From contig CAJSYZ010000011.1 in assembly GCA_910574455.1 (NCBI GenBank), positions 2,638,941-2,702,940 on the forward strand: a stretch of 64,000 bases of DNA. Direction: 5' to 3'. The position numbers and the translations under genes were made by a program. Source of the stretch: Trichaptum fuscoviolaceum (Eukaryota; Basidiomycota; Agaricomycetes; Hymenochaetales; Trichaptaceae). The stretch's first letter is position 1, and every line of letters begins with the position of its first letter. The notes beneath the pieces are model-generated. The model was not told where the DNA came from. It did not search any database and saw only the letters and a program-made list of their open reading frames with translations. Shown here piece by piece: positions 44,901-56,600 of this stretch.

Positions 44901-46063
44901 GGAGGATGCTGAGAGGATCCCGAACCAGAGGGAGCAGATGCAGTGTATTGGTGTGGCAGGAGCAGCCAATGATACAGATAATTTCTTCGATGGCATTGTG
45001 GGTAATCAAGAACACAACGAAATTGCTGACCTGGATGATTTCGGCAGTTCATCAGTGGAAGGACTGCAGAGTAGTGTGGTTCTTCATGATGTGGAAAATA
45101 CAGAACATTGGTTCCGCTTGGGTGGTAGAAGCGACCCTTCAAGCTTAATATTAATGGCTTCAAAACAACGTTAGTAACACGAGCTTGAAGTTGTGGCGCT
45201 GGACATCTGACTTCTTCGTTGTTATCCTTACAGAGTCCAGTAAGCTGTACCCCAAACAGCTCAATGCTCTTGTGACAATGAAAGGCCATCCGGAACTCCG
45301 GCGGCTCCGACAACTCATCAAAATATACTTATTCTGCAAGTACGAACGGTGCAACTTGAACGAATTAGGATACTACGACCTCGGAAGCGCTTCTGACAGC
45401 CTGATAGAAGCCGAACAACACTTTGCACTGGACATGGGCAATGACATTGCCATCTTCCATTCAGCTACCGCGTATTTCGCCTACCGCGGCGAATCGATTC
45501 CTATAGAGCAAGCAATGAGGGAGGTGATCAGGTCCAATTCCTCTTGGCGCGGAAAACCACGACGTGATGTCGTTCTTGTCCAAGTTGATTCTCGCAAAAA
45601 GGGGTTTGCGGGCATGCAAATTGCTCGGGTTATGCTTCTTTTCTCCTTCACCGCCAACGGAGAACGTCAGGAATGCGCCCTCGTCCAGTTTTTCAAGAAC
45701 ATTGGAGACTCACCTGACATAAAAACAAGAATGTGGATAGTCGAGCCAGAGTATGAGTCAGAGACCTCTACCGCGTGCCACTGGCAGCGTATTGGAAGTT
45801 GCCGTCAACTGAGTGACAATGACACCTCAGGCTCAGGCTACCACCGTCACGGTGACTCCAAAACTCCAAAGTTATCCGTGATAGCTCTAGGGAGTATCTT
45901 CCGTTTAGCTCACCTCCTTGGGGTTCCAAAGGGTGATGAATGTCCTCCGAAGTCATTGACACCTGAGGAGTCCCTGGACTTTTACGATAGATTCTATGTT
46001 AACCGATTTGCTGACATGCACATGCATGAAACATTGTACGAAAGTAGACAACAACTTGAATAA
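41999..46063 (+). pseudogene. Plavaka-type transposase, copy B (one frameshift)
   Basis: Starts MPVTRRRPKPVHLTDIFPPT with the same C2H2 finger (CTFSCCSRRF ... H-x4-H). The later exons keep GSDKTTVS, SPDLLHQ and ITENKHIYAVKETW, and the gene ends ESRQQLE. Between YQLIQSTEK and LGATDPNFDDSDLD (42795-42815) the frame changes by one base, and a stop (TGA near 42812) intervenes; copy C is continuous here. The last exon contains a hexamer-built insertion (45776-45850: CCACTGGCAG, CTCAGGCTCAGGCT, ACCGTCACGGTGAC) that changes the protein relative to A and C. Introns are conserved in position. Confidence 0.75.
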
Positions 46064-46090
46064 AGATAAGCCCTCATTTAGCTAAACTAA

Positions 46091-46105
46091 TACTAGTACT
46101 AGTAC

Positions 46106-46140
<35 letters not shown>

Positions 46141-46144
46141 CTAG
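46091..46144. repeat. (TAG)n / TACTAG microsatellite
   Basis: TACTAGTACTAGTACTAG followed by about ten TAG units, then TACTAG. It lies in the short 3' gap between convergent genes. Confidence 0.9.
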
Positions 46145-46384
46145 CGTGGACTCTCCCGAGTTATAAATTAAAATTCAAACATACTAGAAGTGACAAGAAT
46201 GACGAAGAAACTTTAAAATAATTATCAAAAGTAAAGAACGATTTCCAGACTGTTGCATGATATGAACAATTGCCGCATGGGATCAACACAAGTACAAAGG
46301 GATTGCAAATAAGAACAAGAGGATTCAGCCTAAAAGTCCAAGCGTGTCGCCAGCTGAACGCCCTACACAATGTTGGCTTGCCTA

Positions 46385-48231
46385 TCACACTGAATCCGAT
46401 GCGCCATCTCCGATAGGATTAAGTTTATCGAGAAGATACAGCAAAATCGCGTAGTCCTCACAGAAAGACGAGCCATGAAGTGCTGTAGAGATGAAGCAGT
46501 CGAGCTCGTCCTCTGTCGCAACAAGTTCCTGCTTGTTGCTATCATAGTCGGCATCGCGTCCACGAAGAGCCATGACTATCGTAGCCAATCTCTTTTCCTC
46601 TTCGACTTTGTCAAACCGATGAGGCGTGTCGATGGGGCTGGTGGTATCGACACTTCCTTCTGACTGTGAATCATTATTTTCCACGAGAGTCCCGTTGTCG
46701 AGCAGAATATTTAGAAGTGCGTCGTTGGTGAGGATCATTAGACATTTCCTGATCAAATTGAAACTACTCAGGAAGGTTGACCGTTCGTTGAGTAGGACAT
46801 TTAACGGATGTGCCTCTTTGCCAGCCTTGGCAGGAAGTACAACATTGGAAGAATTGTTGTTCTGATTTCTGGTGTCCAGTGCAACATCCTCCGTACCAAC
46901 AGTGTCATGGGAGGCTGGCGACCTTTTGACATTGATTCTTTGCGCCAGCCGGCACCGCAAATCCACAGCCGTTCCATGCAGGAATACAGTGGAATAATCG
47001 ATTTCTGCCTTCAAATTCGGTGTTGGATCCGCCGATGATGAGTTTGAGGCGGATTGTTCCTGATGTTGTGCGATAAGGGCGTCTAATAGGGCCAAGCTTT
47101 CCTTGAATTGGCTGTACGACCAAACAAGAAGAGGAACGAAGAATTTCAACGAGAGCTTAGCATTCCACAAGTTTCCCTGTTCATCCATAGAATCATTGGA
47201 GTCGAGGTCCGCCCAATGTCCGCAAAACCTGCCACTGAAGGGAATCGAGTCTTTGGGCAATGGAACGATCCCGCGACGCATGACAGAGGATAAACAAAAG
47301 GATTCGGGGCCATCCTGTAAATTGTCGAATACAGACTGCCTGTGAGCCCAGACCCCGTTCAGTGTCTCGGCGCCTTGTTTGGCAGATGACGACGCGCCGC
47401 TCGGAATAAACACGAAGTGCGCGCGGTGGAAACGGATTACGCGACCCAGAAATTTCGACCACCCAACACCCTTGACGAACCGAGAGTAAAGCTTTTCGGC
47501 CCTATAATTTGGAAAGACTGTGGCCTCAGGAAGAATCTTTCCGAACGCCGACAGCACTATAAGCCTGATTTCGCCAATATAGTTCCGAATAGCAAACGGA
47601 GGGTTCTGCCACTACCAGTGTTACCGGAGTAAGAAATCAGTACTGATGTTAAGAGCACTACTGCTGAAGTTTCCACTTACGTTTGGATTGAATATATCAT
47701 CCGAGTTACTGTTGAACAGAGACATAAATTCCCTCCACTCCCTTTCACGTGAGTGCAGCTTCTTCTTGATTGCCTTAAGGCCCTTTTCGTAATGGTTCAC
47801 AGCTTGTCTCGTCTGATGGGTAATTACATCGATGTCGGCTACCACGGCAAGCATGAGTTCAGAATCCGCGGTTGACCTGCTATAGTTCTTCTGATGGAAT
47901 AGATTATCCGCTATCTTTTCGGTGATCAAGCAAGTAGCAGTGGAGGGGTTGTTGGCTCTCACGGCGATTTGTGAGCGCCGCATGTACTGGCCAACGTGAA
48001 TTCCGCGAACAATGCCATCGTCGTCCGGCACATATCGTGAAAGCAGTTTTCCATCTGAGTTCCATTAAGTCTCGTGCATTAGTAGTCTATGGTGAAGTCA
48101 AGATTTTCGTGCATCTTACCTTTCAAAGGGTGGGGATCGTACTCAGACACGTAACTTGAATCCGACTCGTCACTCAGGCTGCTGCCAGTGCCAGTGTCTG
48201 TGTCGGAATCAGAGTACTCGGAGGCTGACAT
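46385..48231 (-). CDS. Third-gene helical protein of module B (570 residues)
   Basis: Three exons: 48121-48231, 47681-48054 and 46385-47612, with introns of 66 and 68 bases. Total coding length 1713 bases is a whole number of codons. The protein starts MSASEYSDSDTDTG, an acidic Ser-rich leader. Then come a helical region (HQTRQAVNHYEKGLKAIKKK), FAIRNYIGEIRLI, GVGWSKFLGRVIRFHRAHFV, FFVPLLVWSYSQFKESLALL, DYSTVFLHGTAVDLRCRLAQ and FNLIRKCLMIL, ending SSFCEDYAILLYLLDKLNPI. It is homologous to 58227-60156 throughout. I recognise no named family. It is tail-to-tail with the transposase and probably part of the cassette. Confidence 0.75.
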
Positions 48232-48299
48232 CTTCAAATTGTCAAAGAGCAGTAGTGGGTTCGAGTCAAGATACAGTGACAGTGGTTGCGCACTCAGGC

Positions 48300-48360
48300 T
48301 CAGGTTTTATATAGTACCGTGGCGACGATAAGGGGATCATTCCCCGCTTACTAGTAGTAA
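48300..48360 (-). promoter_or_regulatory. TATA-like promoter of module B third gene
   Basis: On the minus strand CTATATAAAA (48305-48314) lies about 75 bases upstream of the start at 48231, preceded by GATCCCCTTATCGTCGCC. Copy C has the aligned words GATCCCCCTGTTGCC and GTATAAGTA. Conservation supports a core promoter. Confidence 0.5.
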
Positions 48361-48407
48361 TGAGACTCGGAGCCAGGGCACTGGCACTCCGAGTCCGACT
48401 GCAGTGC

Positions 48408-48800
48408 CACATCAGGGAAACTACTTTCTGCTGAAAGTGACTTAAGTGTTACTTAAACGTCCTGAGAGACTGAAGTCTTAAATAAGGCAAGCTTTACTTA
48501 TTCATGCATGTCCTCCCATTATTCAGGACAAGTTGGCTGAAATAAGTGCGGGCTGGCTTAAATAAGGAAAGATGGCTGAATCAGTGCTCTAAGTGTTTCA
48601 GGCATTCTGCACCCCAGTGCTCCAGTGTATCATCCTTTAATTACAGCAGTAGACAAGTGTTGTAAGACAAATTGCAGTGCTCAAGAGTCTAAGTGCATAA
48701 GAACGTTCCAAGTATTTCATTGCATCAGAAATATATAAGACAACATTATGTAGCTATCAGTGCCTCAGCGTTCAAGTACATCAGTCATTTACGAAGACTA
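48408..48800. repeat. Terminal and subterminal repeats of copy C
   Basis: Nearly the same as 412-800 in copy A (CTTAAATAAGG, CAGTGCTC, AAGTGCATAAG). Sequence to the left of 48408 differs completely from that left of 412. Confidence 0.65.
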
Positions 48801-49017
48801 AGCATAGCAGTCGCTATCATGGGATCCGCCACGACATTATCCTGAACCTCTTCCGTGACGGGCAGTGGCAGGCCACATTTCGCTGCCGTGCCTTTGTTTC
48901 TACTGCTACGCCAAAGAACATGCAGAATTGAAGACTGCTCTGCGAGTCGATGGTAATATAATGTTGAGCGCACGGACAGAAACGAAAAGAAGAGGCTCAC
49001 TAGTGATTGATTTGCCC

Positions 49018-52000
49018 TTAGAAGTCTACGCAGTCCGTAGCCGAATCCCATTTTGAAGCGTCGTCCTCCTCATGATCACCATCTCCACCTAAATCCTTGT
49101 CCTTGTCCTTGCCCTCGCCCTCGCCGTCGTCCTCGCCGTCGCCCTCGCCGTCGTCCTCGCCCTCGTCATCGCCCTCGCCCTCGCCGTCGTCCTCGCCGTC
49201 GTCCTCGCCCTCGCCGTCGTCATCGCCCTCGCCGTCGTCATCGCCCTCGCCGTCGTCATCGCCCTCGCCGTCATCATCGCCCTTGCACTCAATCTTGTCA
49301 ACTCCCTCGTCCCCGCTCTCACTCAGGTTGTCGTCACCCTCAGCATTAGCATGCTCGTCCTCTGCATCACCTTCCACCTCGCCTCTATACTCAGCCACCT
49401 CACGCTCTTCGCCCTTATCGTCGGTTCCGTCGGTTCCGTCTTCCCAATTATCAGCGTCTTCGTCATACGCTTTTTCGCAGGTCGAATCTGCATCTATAAC
49501 GTCAAAATACAAGGAGAAGTCCCTGCCAGTGATACCCGATCCAACAAGTTCGGTGTTCTTTCTCGTATCGATATCTGTACTGGCATCGTAAGCTAGGAGG
49601 CGGGATCGAACCTTTTCCCAGTTTGATTCAGTGAAGAAAGAGGGATTTGACAACAAGTTAACATAGTCGTCCGTATGAGGTTGCCACAGAGCGCTAGTGA
49701 AATACCACTCAGCGCCGCCAAGTTCTTCTTTGATATTTTGCAACCGAGCCACCTGTTTATCAATGGCAACCTTGACCTATCCATGGGAAGATCAGCGAAT
49801 AAGGACAATATAAGTGCTGAAAAAAGTAGATACCGCTGTTGCCGCAAGGGCGAGGGCACCGATAGGCTTTCCTATGGTGTTTCTGTCCAGTATTTTATGC
49901 CGACCCATGGCCAAGACAATGTGTACGGACAACACTGAGACCACAAGGTCAGAGCAGAACAGTCCTTGCTTCTGTACAATTAGGGTCAATGCATGGACAC
50001 AAAATGCGACAATAAATACTCTTTTACTTACCCTCTCCATACTATACCAGCTTTCCCATAGAAACGGTTCGGCTTTCTTCTTGTCAACTAGCGACTGCAA
50101 CGTCTTCACAATTGCTTCGTTTCGCATTGATTTTGATTGTTCGCCGCTGATAAAACTTGCAACTGATTGCTCAGCTTTCTCAAAAAGTTTCTTGCGCCAG
50201 CTATCAGAGCATCTCTGGGCCACCTGAAATACAAGGATCGCATCTCAATTTGGTAAAGGTGACTTGGAGATAAGTTAGATTGACTCAACTAGAGAACAGA
50301 TATCGGCGAACTGAGTTTCGTAACTGAATTCCACAGAATCAAACACTTTCCCCCACAGTGAGCTGATGAGCTTATTGTCCGGAGTTTGCCATGGTGTGAC
50401 GGACTTTCCAACTGCGCGAAATAGTGAAGGTAATAGAATATGAGTCCATCCTGCCTGAGTACCGGGAGGGAGACACTGGTTCGTCGCCCTTTTCCTGCCT
50501 GGCACGCGAGATCCTTCCCTTCCTTCATTTTGATCCTTGTCCTCAAGTCCCACTGATGTCTGCATATAAGTAAATCAGCAAAATATGTCATAGAAATGAA
50601 TTTGATTCGACAAACTGAGCTAGTAGTCCGAGAGACTTTGCGATGACCTTGATAAGCCCCAGTCACTAACACTTCGGGTCCGGGGGTGCAGGATGCTCTC
50701 GTCATTGCAAGGGACGGTGCTCGAGGTGCTAACGACATCTTTCGACCACCAGACTATTAGTAAGAAAAAAAGGTGAATGTCTACATTTAGAGTGTATCAA
50801 TCGACTCTCACTTACTTCATTATCAGCCACCAGCGACTGCCTCTTGCGATTAGAGGTAGCGGATCCAAGCTCCGGCTGCAGCACGTCAGAAAGCTGTTAT
50901 CCGTGGCAAGTGAACAGCTCGAAAAGAAGCACTTACTGTCATATCGGCCTCAGGCCGATAAGGAATGTCAGAGGGTTTCCTCTTCTTACTCAAGTCCTTT
51001 CCGCCTGATCAGATACGAACTTAAAATGCCGGTTACCATAGAATTGACGCTTACTGTGGCACCGGCCTGTGTGTCCATGTCAGTCAACAATGACTTCTTG
51101 ATCTTGACAGCCTTATTAGCCTATTGAGATGGTTTAAAATAAGTAAACATAAAATGAAGGAATTCATTGCACGTGAAGGTAGAAGAATTACCACATTAAC
51201 CTGAGAGTCGGTGTCTGGTGGCGACTTCCTCTTTCCGTTCTTTGTGACTGTGATGTCCTATTCATATTCACACATTAGCGCTCAACTTGAAGTGAAGAAG
51301 GAAACGAATAGTTGCCACAGGAGAGCACCGGAAGTGAGCCTACAGTGCATCGACACTCACACATACCTGTACACGGGGTTCCAAGGCTAGTGATTGCACC
51401 TTACAACCATAAATAAGGGGGGAACGAGAGAAGTTGAGATAAGATAGACTTACCGGTGCGCTAAGCTGCGAAATAGCAGTCCTCTTGTTTGCATCCTATC
51501 AAAATACCAATTCAGTAAGCAATGAAGGAAGGATGTACCATGAAGATCACTGTCTGGTACTCACCTGTCCACCTGGATTTATCTTGTTATTCTTATCCTC
51601 GAGTACGGGAAGGGATTACTCAGTAGATTGAAAAAATGTAGAATGATATGACATCGCTTACCGTTGAAACCTGCGACCCGGAAAGAGTGTCACGCAATAA
51701 CTTCCTTTTCTTCGAGTTGACGTTGCTGCTACCTCCATCCTGTTCATGAGACGGCAGTTGGCAGATAAACAATAACGAAGGAATATGAACAAACGGTCAT
51801 GGAGCAACTGACATGAATCGAACAGTAATCAGTCGGACTCACACAAGCTTGAGCCGGCCTTGTTAGCCTCTTCGGATCGCTTCCGCCCTATAAACAAGTT
51901 ATTCAGACTGCATCTGCCATTCTAATGCTCCGTCAACTCACAACATTTGATTCCGAATCGACAAGATGTGCCTTCTGTTGCACGCTGATTGTGCTATTTT

Positions 52001-53386
52001 TTACACCATGATAGCTTGTAAGGGTTATTGTTTCTCCTTCATCCTCCCAGGGACTTAAGTTTTCATCATCTGGCAATTCAACGGTGTGTCTGGTGCAGCT
52101 TTGCGTCAGCAAGGCTCATAATATAGTGGTAGCAAAGACAAGAGCGTCAATGTTGCAGGTGAAGGATTTCCAACTTGAAGTTGGGTCTCGGCCCGGGAGC
52201 GTCACGGTAGTAGTAGCCTGAGTAGGTAGTCGGGATGATGATGATCATACTAGTATGAGTTTAATAATTGAGTCTAAATCAAGCTTCTCACTCACCATTA
52301 CATCTACTTGACAGTACCAGATACTGATTCAGACGCAATGCAAGATTCAAACCTCAAACTCACAAATTGATCCTTTCTGAGTCTATCCCTGCCACTGGCA
52401 CCTCAAGACCTCCACCCTCTTCACCAATGAAAGTGGAATCTTATGTGTTGCGAAGCGCCCTGACTGGGCGTTTTGTCTTGTCGTTCCGCCTTGACGTAGC
52501 GGGCGAGTCTATTATGTCCGTTTCTTCACCAGAAAGACTCTCGTTCGGTCCTGCAGGAGCGTGAAAGAATGCGTCGCTGGGAGTCACGGTGGCGGCAGAC
52601 CTGGACATCTTTGCGGTCTGCACACGTGTGCGAAATGGAAGTTCACCTTTGGAATCTTCTTTCCTAGCCTTTTTTGCAGGCTCCCTGTTTGGCTCATCCA
52701 TACTCGCTGCTTCGCATTAAGGTGAGTCACAGTGTTCAACCTCCAAGCTTTGAGATCATCTGAAAATGTATAGGCAATGTTACTCACGAATATCCAAGTC
52801 TTCGTTGTGTCCATCTTCACAACCCGATACGTCTTTAACATCGTTCTTCGAGTCTGTTTATGCCAGTTCAAATGATCTGTGTCATCACTGATCTAAAGTT
52901 GAAGACTTACTGCTAGCTTCGCCTTTTGGCTTTCTACGTCCACGTTTGCCAGTGAGTTTGGGCACTGTTGAGCCCATCTGGGTGCGTGTCTCAAGAGCCT
53001 TTGACAAGTTGTTTTCAAGCTCTACGGTCTCTAGCATCGCTGCTTCTTGGTTCTCTGCTGCAGTCACCTTCTTGCGAACCTTGTCAGCTGCCTCTTGTTC
53101 TTTTGCTGCCCGTTTTTGCTCCGCAGCGAGTTTTTTCCTCTCTTTCGCAACCGCGACTTGCTGGGCCGCAGCTCTGCGGAAGGCTGCCCGCTCTTCCTTC
53201 TGCTTTTCCTTCTCTTCCTTCTCCTTCAATGCCTCATCCCGCCTCTCTGCCTGCCGTACTTTCCTTTTCTCTTTTTCTTCCTTCTCCCGCAATATCTCCT
53301 CCTGTGTTCGTCTTGTTCTGAGTTGTCCAACGACTGCTCCGGGGTGCTTTTCGCTGTTCTTAGCTCTTGTCTGTCTTTGAGTTGAC
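49018..53386 (-). CDS. Accessory coiled-coil/DUF6532-like protein, copy C, start codon altered
   Basis: Same exon plan as copy A. The ATG that starts copy A (AAAATGTCAACTC) reads AAAAGTCAACTC here, one T missing, so STQRQTRAKN has no methionine in place. The frame is instead open upstream to a methionine at 53478, which would add about 30 unrelated residues (MSKIDAPASLILNLHLRHIL...). An exon near 52584 has a six-base insertion, adding Val-Thr (SAATVTPSDAFF against SAATPSDAFF). The acidic tail is enlarged by a coding minisatellite (49100-49290). Other segments, including GWTHILLPSLFRAVGK and KPIGALALAATAVSTFF, match copy A. Confidence 0.55.
49100..49290 (-). repeat. Coding minisatellite, acidic GEDD/GDDDGE repeats
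   Basis: Plus-strand units of CCCTCGCCGTCGTCCTCG/CATCG repeat more than ten times. They encode GDDDGEGDDDGE-type residues in the accessory protein tail. Copy A has only a short (GE)n run at the same place (about 1105-1145). Confidence 0.9.
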
Positions 53387-53665
53387 TTTTGTGCAGTGTT
53401 TTGAGACTTGTATGATGATAAGATGTGTCGAAGGTGCAAGTTCAAGATCAGGGAGGCGGGGGCGTCTATCTTAGACAAGTTGAAAATTTACGCCCACTAC
53501 TACCGTGACTACTCTATGACTAATTTTAACTCAGGTTCAAGTTCACTGCCAGTGGCACTCCGAGTCCGAGTCACTGCCAGTGCTAGCAGCCTGCCAGTGC
53601 CAGTGAGGCTCAGCTGTGAGTCCCAATTGTCAACGTGTACTACTACTGAGGTTACATTCAAGTTG
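53387..53665. promoter_or_regulatory. Divergent promoter region, copy C
   Basis: Counterpart of 5258-5529. It contains one extra GCCAGT unit at 53548-53553. The frame upstream of the transposase methionine (from 53408) is open but made largely of hexamers, and copy B starts at the equivalent of 53666, so I use that start. Confidence 0.4.
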
Positions 53666-56600
53666 ATGCCAGCGACACGGAAAAAGCACGATCCCTTTCA
53701 TTTTCCACCAACTATTCGATGCACCTTGCCCGGCTGTAGTAGGACGTTCAAGAGTCAATCTGGAAGAGCAAGACATGAATATTCAGCTCATCCGACGTCA
53801 TTCTTGGCAAGTTCTTCTGCCTGTGGTCACGAATATGAATCGTCACCTATTCGACCCATACGAGCTCCAAGTCCTCAACTTGGAGCTCTCCTGAGGTCGT
53901 CCGAACTTCCAACAGAGGGTCATTCTGAGAGCGGCTCTGACTCCTACGATTACGATATTTCCATGCTTACACAGGATATCTCGATGCTCAGTATAGGCCG
54001 AGACGAGCTGCTTCAAGATTTGGACAGACCTCATTCTCTGTCCCATTCTGTCACCGGAAGTGACAGTGGCCGTTCTGAAGACTTGGATTCCGACATTGGA
54101 GATTATAAGGAGAGTGAGGATAACTTGAAGGTGTATCACAGATACTTGAATGGTGCGCGCCAAATTAATTGTTCCCGGTTTACTGTAGCATTTTGACACC
54201 AAACATTGTGCAGCCACTCCATGCGATACAGAAGGGAACTTCTTAGAATATGAAGACTCACCCGCTCCGCGAAACGAATCTGCGTCAAATGACTGGTTTC
54301 CCTATTCGTGTCGAGCAGATTTTGAGCTCGCAGATTTTCTCTATCGAGAAGAGCAAATGTCTGCTGGGAACATAACAAAGCTTCTGGGAATCATGAAGGC
54401 TTATCAGCTGATTCAGGCGGCGGAGAATGTAAAATCTTGCGGATGTTCCAAATTGGATGCGACAGAGCCTGACGATGACTTAGATCTGGGTTCAACTAGT
54501 ACGCTACTCAATGGAGACGCGCAAAAAATGTATAACGTCATTGATGCTACGAAAGTCGGTGATGTGTCTTGGAAATCCTTTAGTAACTTCTACACAGACG
54601 ACAATGGCCAAAAGGTGACAAATGAGAACACCGAGTCATGGAAGAGGAAAGAATATGATGTTTGGTATTGGGATCCTTTGGAAGTGATCCGGAATTTGGT
54701 GGATAATCCAGCTTTGGAAGGCGAATTCGACTATGTCCCGTTTCGTGAGTATCAGCCGAAGGAGGACTCTGATGACAACAAAGAACGAGTCTTCAGAAAC
54801 TACATGTCCGGAAACTTTGCTTGGGAACAGGCTGTAAGTCATGAATCATGCAGCATTCAAAGTTGGAAGAAGTGTATTGATAATCCTTGACTTAGAACAA
54901 AATCTTCGCCGAAGATAAAGCGGTCCATGGGTCTATGTTCGTTCCGGTCATCTTAGGGAGCGACAAGACAACAGTCTCCGTTGGAACTGGCAACAACGAA
55001 TATTATCCGTTATATCTTTCAATAGGAAATGTATCTAACAAGGCCCGGCGGTCCCAAAAGCTGAATACAGTCCAGCTCGTAGCATTTCTAGCAATACCAA
55101 AGAGTGTGTGTCAAAAACTGAGCTATTCATTTGTGTTCAAGTTCTGATGCTTTGCAGCTGAACGGCAGTATGAAAAGTCAGATGACTTCCGTCGCTTTAG
55201 ACATCAAATCTTTCATTCATCTATATCAAGAATCTTGAGTCCACTGAAGACAGCAATGTCCATAAACAATGAACAAACCATTCTCCGGTGCCCTGATGGT
55301 CACTTGCGTAGGTCAGTTCTCGGACTCGGCTCGTATATAGCCGATTATCCGGAACAGGTGAGTCTATGCGCAATATGCACTGGATGGTGCTGCAAGTAAG
55401 TATTGTCCTTTCCAAAAATCACATCCAACTCGAGTTAGAGAAAATGACTTACTGTGGCCATATAGATGTACATCACCTCACAAGAATCTAGATAATCCGG
55501 AATTTGTTACAAATCCTCGAACAAAAGAGCTACACGAACGATTGATAGAACAGGTGGATGACAACAGCATAAGTAGAGCAACGGTTCGAAAAGAGTATGG
55601 GTTCCACCAAGATATTGTGGTAAGTGTTCTAAACTCTCCATACAATGTGAGCTGACCACGACTATGCTCCATAGCCCTTCACCAATGACTTTCCACGTGC
55701 AGATATATGCGATCTCATTTCTCCGGACCTACTGCACCAAATGATCAAAGGCGTATTTAAGGATCACCTTGTTGAGTGGATTTGCCAGAGCTTGACCACG
55801 ACAGAGCTGGACGTTGTGGATAAAAGGTGCTGTTTTTTTCACAAGTTGTTTAATGTGAATACTGCTGCTAATCTCCGCGTAGAATCAGAGTTGCTGCTCC
55901 TTTTCCTGGACTTCGCAGATTTCCCGAAGGCCGAGGCTTCAAGCAATGGACAGGCAATGATTCTAAGGCACTTATGAAAGTATATGACCTTTCTGTCTTG
56001 TTCGAGGCGGTGGTTTGCTGATATTTGATGCAACTTGCTTAGGTGTATCTTCCGGCTATTGTGGGCATTGCGCACGATGATATGATTCGCGCATTGAGTG
56101 CATTTCTTGACTTCTGTTACCTTGTGCGTCGGTACACGATTACAGTCTCAACTCTTGATCAAATCAAAGCCTCTTTGGATCACTTTCACCGTTATCGGCA
56201 AATATTCATAGCTAAAGGCATCCGGGATAACTTCTCACTTCCACGACAGCATGCCATGATCCACTATCCTACAATGATCCCTCTGTTCGCTGCACCGAGT
56301 GGTCTGTGTTCATCGATCACAGAGAATAAACACATTTACGCGGTGAAGGAAACATGGCGACGCTCAAACAGAAATGATCCTTTGGGTCAGATGATCACAG
56401 CAAACCAACGTCTCAGTAAACTTATTGCATCGAGGGCAGACTTCAAGAGGCGTGGAATGCTGGAAAGTCCTCTGGCTGAGGCTTCATGGAGAGCTTTGCA
56501 AGATGTTCTGCGCAGGAATATGTCAGAGTCGGAGACAGATGACGCTCAGGCTGAGAGGACCCAAATTCGGAAGGAGCAGATGCACCATGATCATGATACA

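Larger units (their letters stand above)
36421..48400 (+). mobile_element. Plavaka-type transposon module, copy B, with third gene
   Basis: Opens CACATCAGG CTG CATCAGGGAAT at 36421. It holds the subterminal repeats, the accessory gene (minus), the transposase (plus) and a helical protein gene (minus). It is more diverged from A and C than they are from each other. It ends just before copy C starts at 48408, so B and C are head to tail. The third gene and about 120 bases of its promoter are homologous to those of C, which supports a three-gene unit of about 12 kb. No inverted terminus was found at the right end. Confidence 0.65.

Noticed and set aside
49053..49591. Long open frames opposite the acidic tail (Pro/Arg/His-rich or Ser/Pro-rich)
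   Set aside because: They are antisense products of the coding minisatellite. The acidic minus-strand frame joins the conserved exon and is the real one.
53408..53665. Upstream start of the transposase, adding about 86 residues
   Set aside because: The added part is encoded largely by hexamers, and copy B has a start aligned with 53666 after unrelated upstream DNA.
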